Assembly: GCF_001544015.1 (NCBI RefSeq)
Contig: NZ_AP014924.1
Coordinates: 124,001-188,000 of the forward strand
Source of the DNA: Limnochorda pilosa
GTDB taxonomy: Bacteria; Bacillota; Limnochordia; Limnochordales; Limnochordaceae
Length of the DNA stretch: 64,000 nucleotides
Direction: 5' to 3'
The first letter of the stretch is position 1. Every line of letters starts with the position of its first letter. Shown piece by piece: positions 62,049 through 64,000 of the stretch. The position numbers were made by a program, and so were the translations under genes. Below the pieces are notes generated by a model. It ran no database searches, was not told the origin of the DNA, and worked only from the letters and a program-made list of their open reading frames with translations.

Positions 62049-62786
62049 ATGGAGAGGCCGTTGATCCTGGCCCACCGGGGTGCCAGCCTGGAGGCCCCGG
62101 AGAACACCCTGGCTGCCTTTCGCCTGGCCCTGGAGCAGGGGGCCGACGGCTGGGAGCTGGACGTGCACCGGAGCCGCGACGGGCACCTGGTGGTCTGTCA
62201 CGACGAGCGGGTCGATCGCACCACCGATGGCTCGGGGCTCATCCGCGAGATGACCCTGGCCGACCTGGGCCGGCTGGATGCGGGAGCCTGGTTCGACCGC
62301 CGCTTTGCGGGCGAGCGGATCCCCACCCTGGACCAGGTGTGGGCCCTGGCGGAGGAGGCCGGGGGGATCCGGCTCCTGAACGTGGAGCTGAAGCTGGGCT
62401 TCGCCGCCTACCCGGGCATCGAGGAGCAGCTCGCGGAGTGGATCGAATCGCACGGGCTCGTGGACCGGGTGATCGTCTCTTCCTTCAACCACTTCAGCCT
62501 GCTTCGCCTGGGGCAGGTGGCGCCCCAGGTACGTACGGGCATCCTCTACATGGCCGCGTGGGTGGAGCCGTGGGCCGGCGCCCGGAGGGTGGGTGCCCGT
62601 AGCCTGCACCCCTACCACCCCACCCTGGTTCCGCCGCTGGTGGAGGCGGCCCACGCTCAGGGCCTGGAGGTCTACCCCTTCACCGTGGACGAGCCCGCGC
62701 GGCTGCGGGAGCTGGCGGCCATGGGCGTGGACGGGCTCATCACCGGGCGGCCTGCGGAGGCGCGGGCGGTGGTCGCGGCGCCCTGA
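62049..62786 (+). CDS. Glycerophosphodiester phosphodiesterase
   Basis: 245 residues of the GDPD family: catalytic LAHRGASLEAPENT, metal ligands in WELDVHRSRDGHLVVCHD, and NVELKLG. Hydrolyses glycerophosphodiesters to glycerol 3-phosphate and an alcohol. No signal peptide, so cytoplasmic. ATG immediately after the mobA-moeA stop. Confidence 0.92.
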   Translation: MERPLILAHRGASLEAPENTLAAFRLALEQGADGWELDVHRSRDGHLVVCHDERVDRTTDGSGLIREMTLADLGRLDAGAWFDRRFAGERIPTLDQVWALAEEAGGIRLLNVELKLGFAAYPGIEEQLAEWIESHGLVDRVIVSSFNHFSLLRLGQVAPQVRTGILYMAAWVEPWAGARRVGARSLHPYHPTLVPPLVEAAHAQGLEVYPFTVDEPARLRELAAMGVDGLITGRPAEARAVVAAP

Positions 62787-62831
62787 GGGAGCGCGGGCCG
62801 GTAGGCCTCGGAGCCCTGGAACGGTCGTACC

Positions 62832-63572
62832 CTAGAAGAAGGCCACCAGCCATGCGCCCACCAGCGCCCCCAGGGCGTAGGCGAGACGGACGGTGGAGGC
62901 CGGGCCGAGCCGGAAGGCCTGGGGAGGCAGGGTGATCGAGCCCAGGTAGAGCATGAGGCCCCCGGCCAGCCCCAGGGCGAGCCCGGGCCCCAGGGGAGCC
63001 CCGCCGGTCGCGTAGCCGGCCGCAGCGCCGGCCGCCATGGGGAGGCTGGTGAGCACGCAGGCTCCCAGCGCCAGGGCGGGGGTCAGGCCGCCCAGGCGGA
63101 GGGGGATGGCCATGGCCATCCCCTCGGGGATGTTGTGGAGCGCGATCAGGAGCGCCACGCTCAGACCCACCGACGGCTGGTGGTGGTAGCTCGCCCCCAC
63201 GGCCACGCCCTCAGCCAGGTCGTGGAGGGCGATGCCTCCTGCCGCGCTGAGGCCCGCGGCCCGCAGGTGCTCCGGGGAAGGGGGCGCCCCAGGGTCGCCG
63301 TGGGGCGACCGCCTCCCCTCCCAGGAGGCCGGCAGCAGCAGCCCCAGGGCGAGCCCGGCCAGAGACGCGGGCGAGACGGTGCCCGGGCCGAAGGCTTCCG
63401 CCGCCAGCTCCAGCGCCGCCACGGCCAGCATCATCCCCGCGGCGACGGCCAGGAGGGCGGCCACCAGCCGGGGTGAGGAGCGGCGCACCAGGAGGGCGGC
63501 GACCCCCCCGAGCCCGGTACCCAGGAGTCCTGAGAGGAAGGCGACCAGGATGGACGCAGACAGCGGACGCAC
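62832..63572 (-). CDS. ZIP-family metal transporter
   Basis: 246 residues, about eight membrane segments. GIALHDLAEGVAVG and LIALHNIPEGMAMAIPL are the metal-binding helix 4/5 signatures of ZIP/ZupT proteins. Imports zinc, iron or manganese. The central loop is Pro/Gly/His-containing. GTG start overlaps the divergent threonine synthase start by 23 bases. Confidence 0.88.
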   Translation of the reverse strand: MRPLSASILVAFLSGLLGTGLGGVAALLVRRSSPRLVAALLAVAAGMMLAVAALELAAEAFGPGTVSPASLAGLALGLLLPASWEGRRSPHGDPGAPPSPEHLRAAGLSAAGGIALHDLAEGVAVGASYHHQPSVGLSVALLIALHNIPEGMAMAIPLRLGGLTPALALGACVLTSLPMAAGAAAGYATGGAPLGPGLALGLAGGLMLYLGSITLPPQAFRLGPASTVRLAYALGALVGAWLVAFF

Positions 63573-64000
63573 CCCCCGGGATCCTTATGAGGGTGAGGCC
63601 GGCATCCAGAAGGAAACGGGCCGCGGGGAAGACGCGCGGGACGTCTTTCGCTGCCAGGCCTGCGGTGCCGCCTATCCGGCGGCAGGAACCACCTGGCGGT
63701 GCCGGTGCGGCTCGCCCCTGGAGTGGGCGGGGCGAGAGCCCTCCTTTTCCCTGGAAGCCATCCGGACGCGGCCGGCGGACCTCTGGCGGTACGCCGAGGC
63801 CCTGCCCAGCGTGCCGGCTTGGGCGCGCGTCAGCCTGGGCGAGGGGATGACCCCTCTGGTGGAGGAGCGCCGGGGGGGCCGCTCGTTCCTCCTCAAGCTG
63901 GACCATCTGATGCCCACAGGCTCCTTCAAGGATCGGGGCTCGGCCGTGATGGTGAGCCTGCTGCGAGCCTGGGGGATCGACGCGGTGGTGGAGGACTCCT
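63550..64000 (+). CDS. thrC: Threonine synthase (partial, C-terminus off the right edge)
   Basis: 150 residues visible. An N-terminal zinc-ribbon-like CQAC and CRC, then SLGEGMTPLVEE, and the PLP lysine in PTGSFKDRG, as in threonine synthases that convert O-phosphohomoserine to threonine. The ATG at 63550 is the only standard start before the zinc ribbon and has AAGG 8 bases upstream. It lies inside the first codons of the divergent ZIP gene. Confidence 0.88.
   Translation, partial: MDADSGRTPRDPYEGEAGIQKETGRGEDARDVFRCQACGAAYPAAGTTWRCRCGSPLEWAGREPSFSLEAIRTRPADLWRYAEALPSVPAWARVSLGEGMTPLVEERRGGRSFLLKLDHLMPTGSFKDRGSAVMVSLLRAWGIDAVVEDS

Overview
The window is a very GC-rich bacterial chromosome segment, densely packed with protein-coding genes. 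Three things point to a diderm (two-membrane) member of the Firmicutes, most like Limnochordia: a DUF3243 protein, clostridial-style operons with overlapping genes, and an LptD-LptC-LptA outer-membrane export operon. This assignment is an inference from gene content; no rRNA or tRNA gene was seen. Both ends are open: an FAD-linked oxidase runs off the left edge and threonine synthase off the right edge.

Layout. 1.1-7.2 kb is a tight pyrimidine operon, pyrB-pyrC-pyrF-pyrKD(fused)-pyrE. 7.2-13.3 kb carries sodA, an M48 protease, ispH, an adenosine-specific kinase, a thioesterase and a putative glycoside hydrolase. 13.5-17.3 kb is lptD-lptC-lptA, followed by a radical SAM/SPASM enzyme. 18.5-21.9 kb is an island of clearly lower GC with a decayed MFS transporter. 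It also holds a three-gene minus-strand cassette: an uncharged glycine-zipper peptide, a membrane zinc peptidase and a multipass membrane protein. 22-24 kb holds folP and folE. 24.1-25.2 kb holds a CsoR/CstR-type regulator and a thiol-disulfide oxidoreductase gene interrupted by one in-frame UGA at the first position of its CxxC site. A hairpin sits in the bacterial SECIS position behind that UGA, so it is most likely a selenoprotein.

25.2-45.6 kb is mixed metabolism: asparaginase, adenylate kinase, 3-hydroxyacyl-CoA dehydrogenase, glycogen and maltodextrin hydrolases, a RibD-type reductase, sulfite dehydrogenase SorAB, fumarase, a PadR-controlled ABC exporter, a DUF488-formyltetrahydrofolate cyclo-ligase fusion, lactate dehydrogenase and a ResA/TlpA-type thioredoxin. 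45.8-64 kb has a class II aldolase-like protein, a zinc alcohol dehydrogenase, an orphan DNA methyltransferase, a NatAB-type ABC exporter, a histidine kinase/response regulator pair, an acyl-CoA synthetase, a DUF559 nuclease-like protein, transketolase, a MobA-MoeA fusion, a glycerophosphodiesterase, a ZIP metal transporter and threonine synthase.

The two strongest candidates for something new are the predicted selenoprotein at 24498-25190 and the small-peptide/peptidase/membrane-protein cassette at 18885-21300. Several fused or degenerate enzymes (PyrK-PyrD, DUF488-MTHFS, MobA-MoeA, a Cys-less NlpC/P60-like protein) are also noteworthy. All family assignments come from reading motifs by eye; no database search was run.
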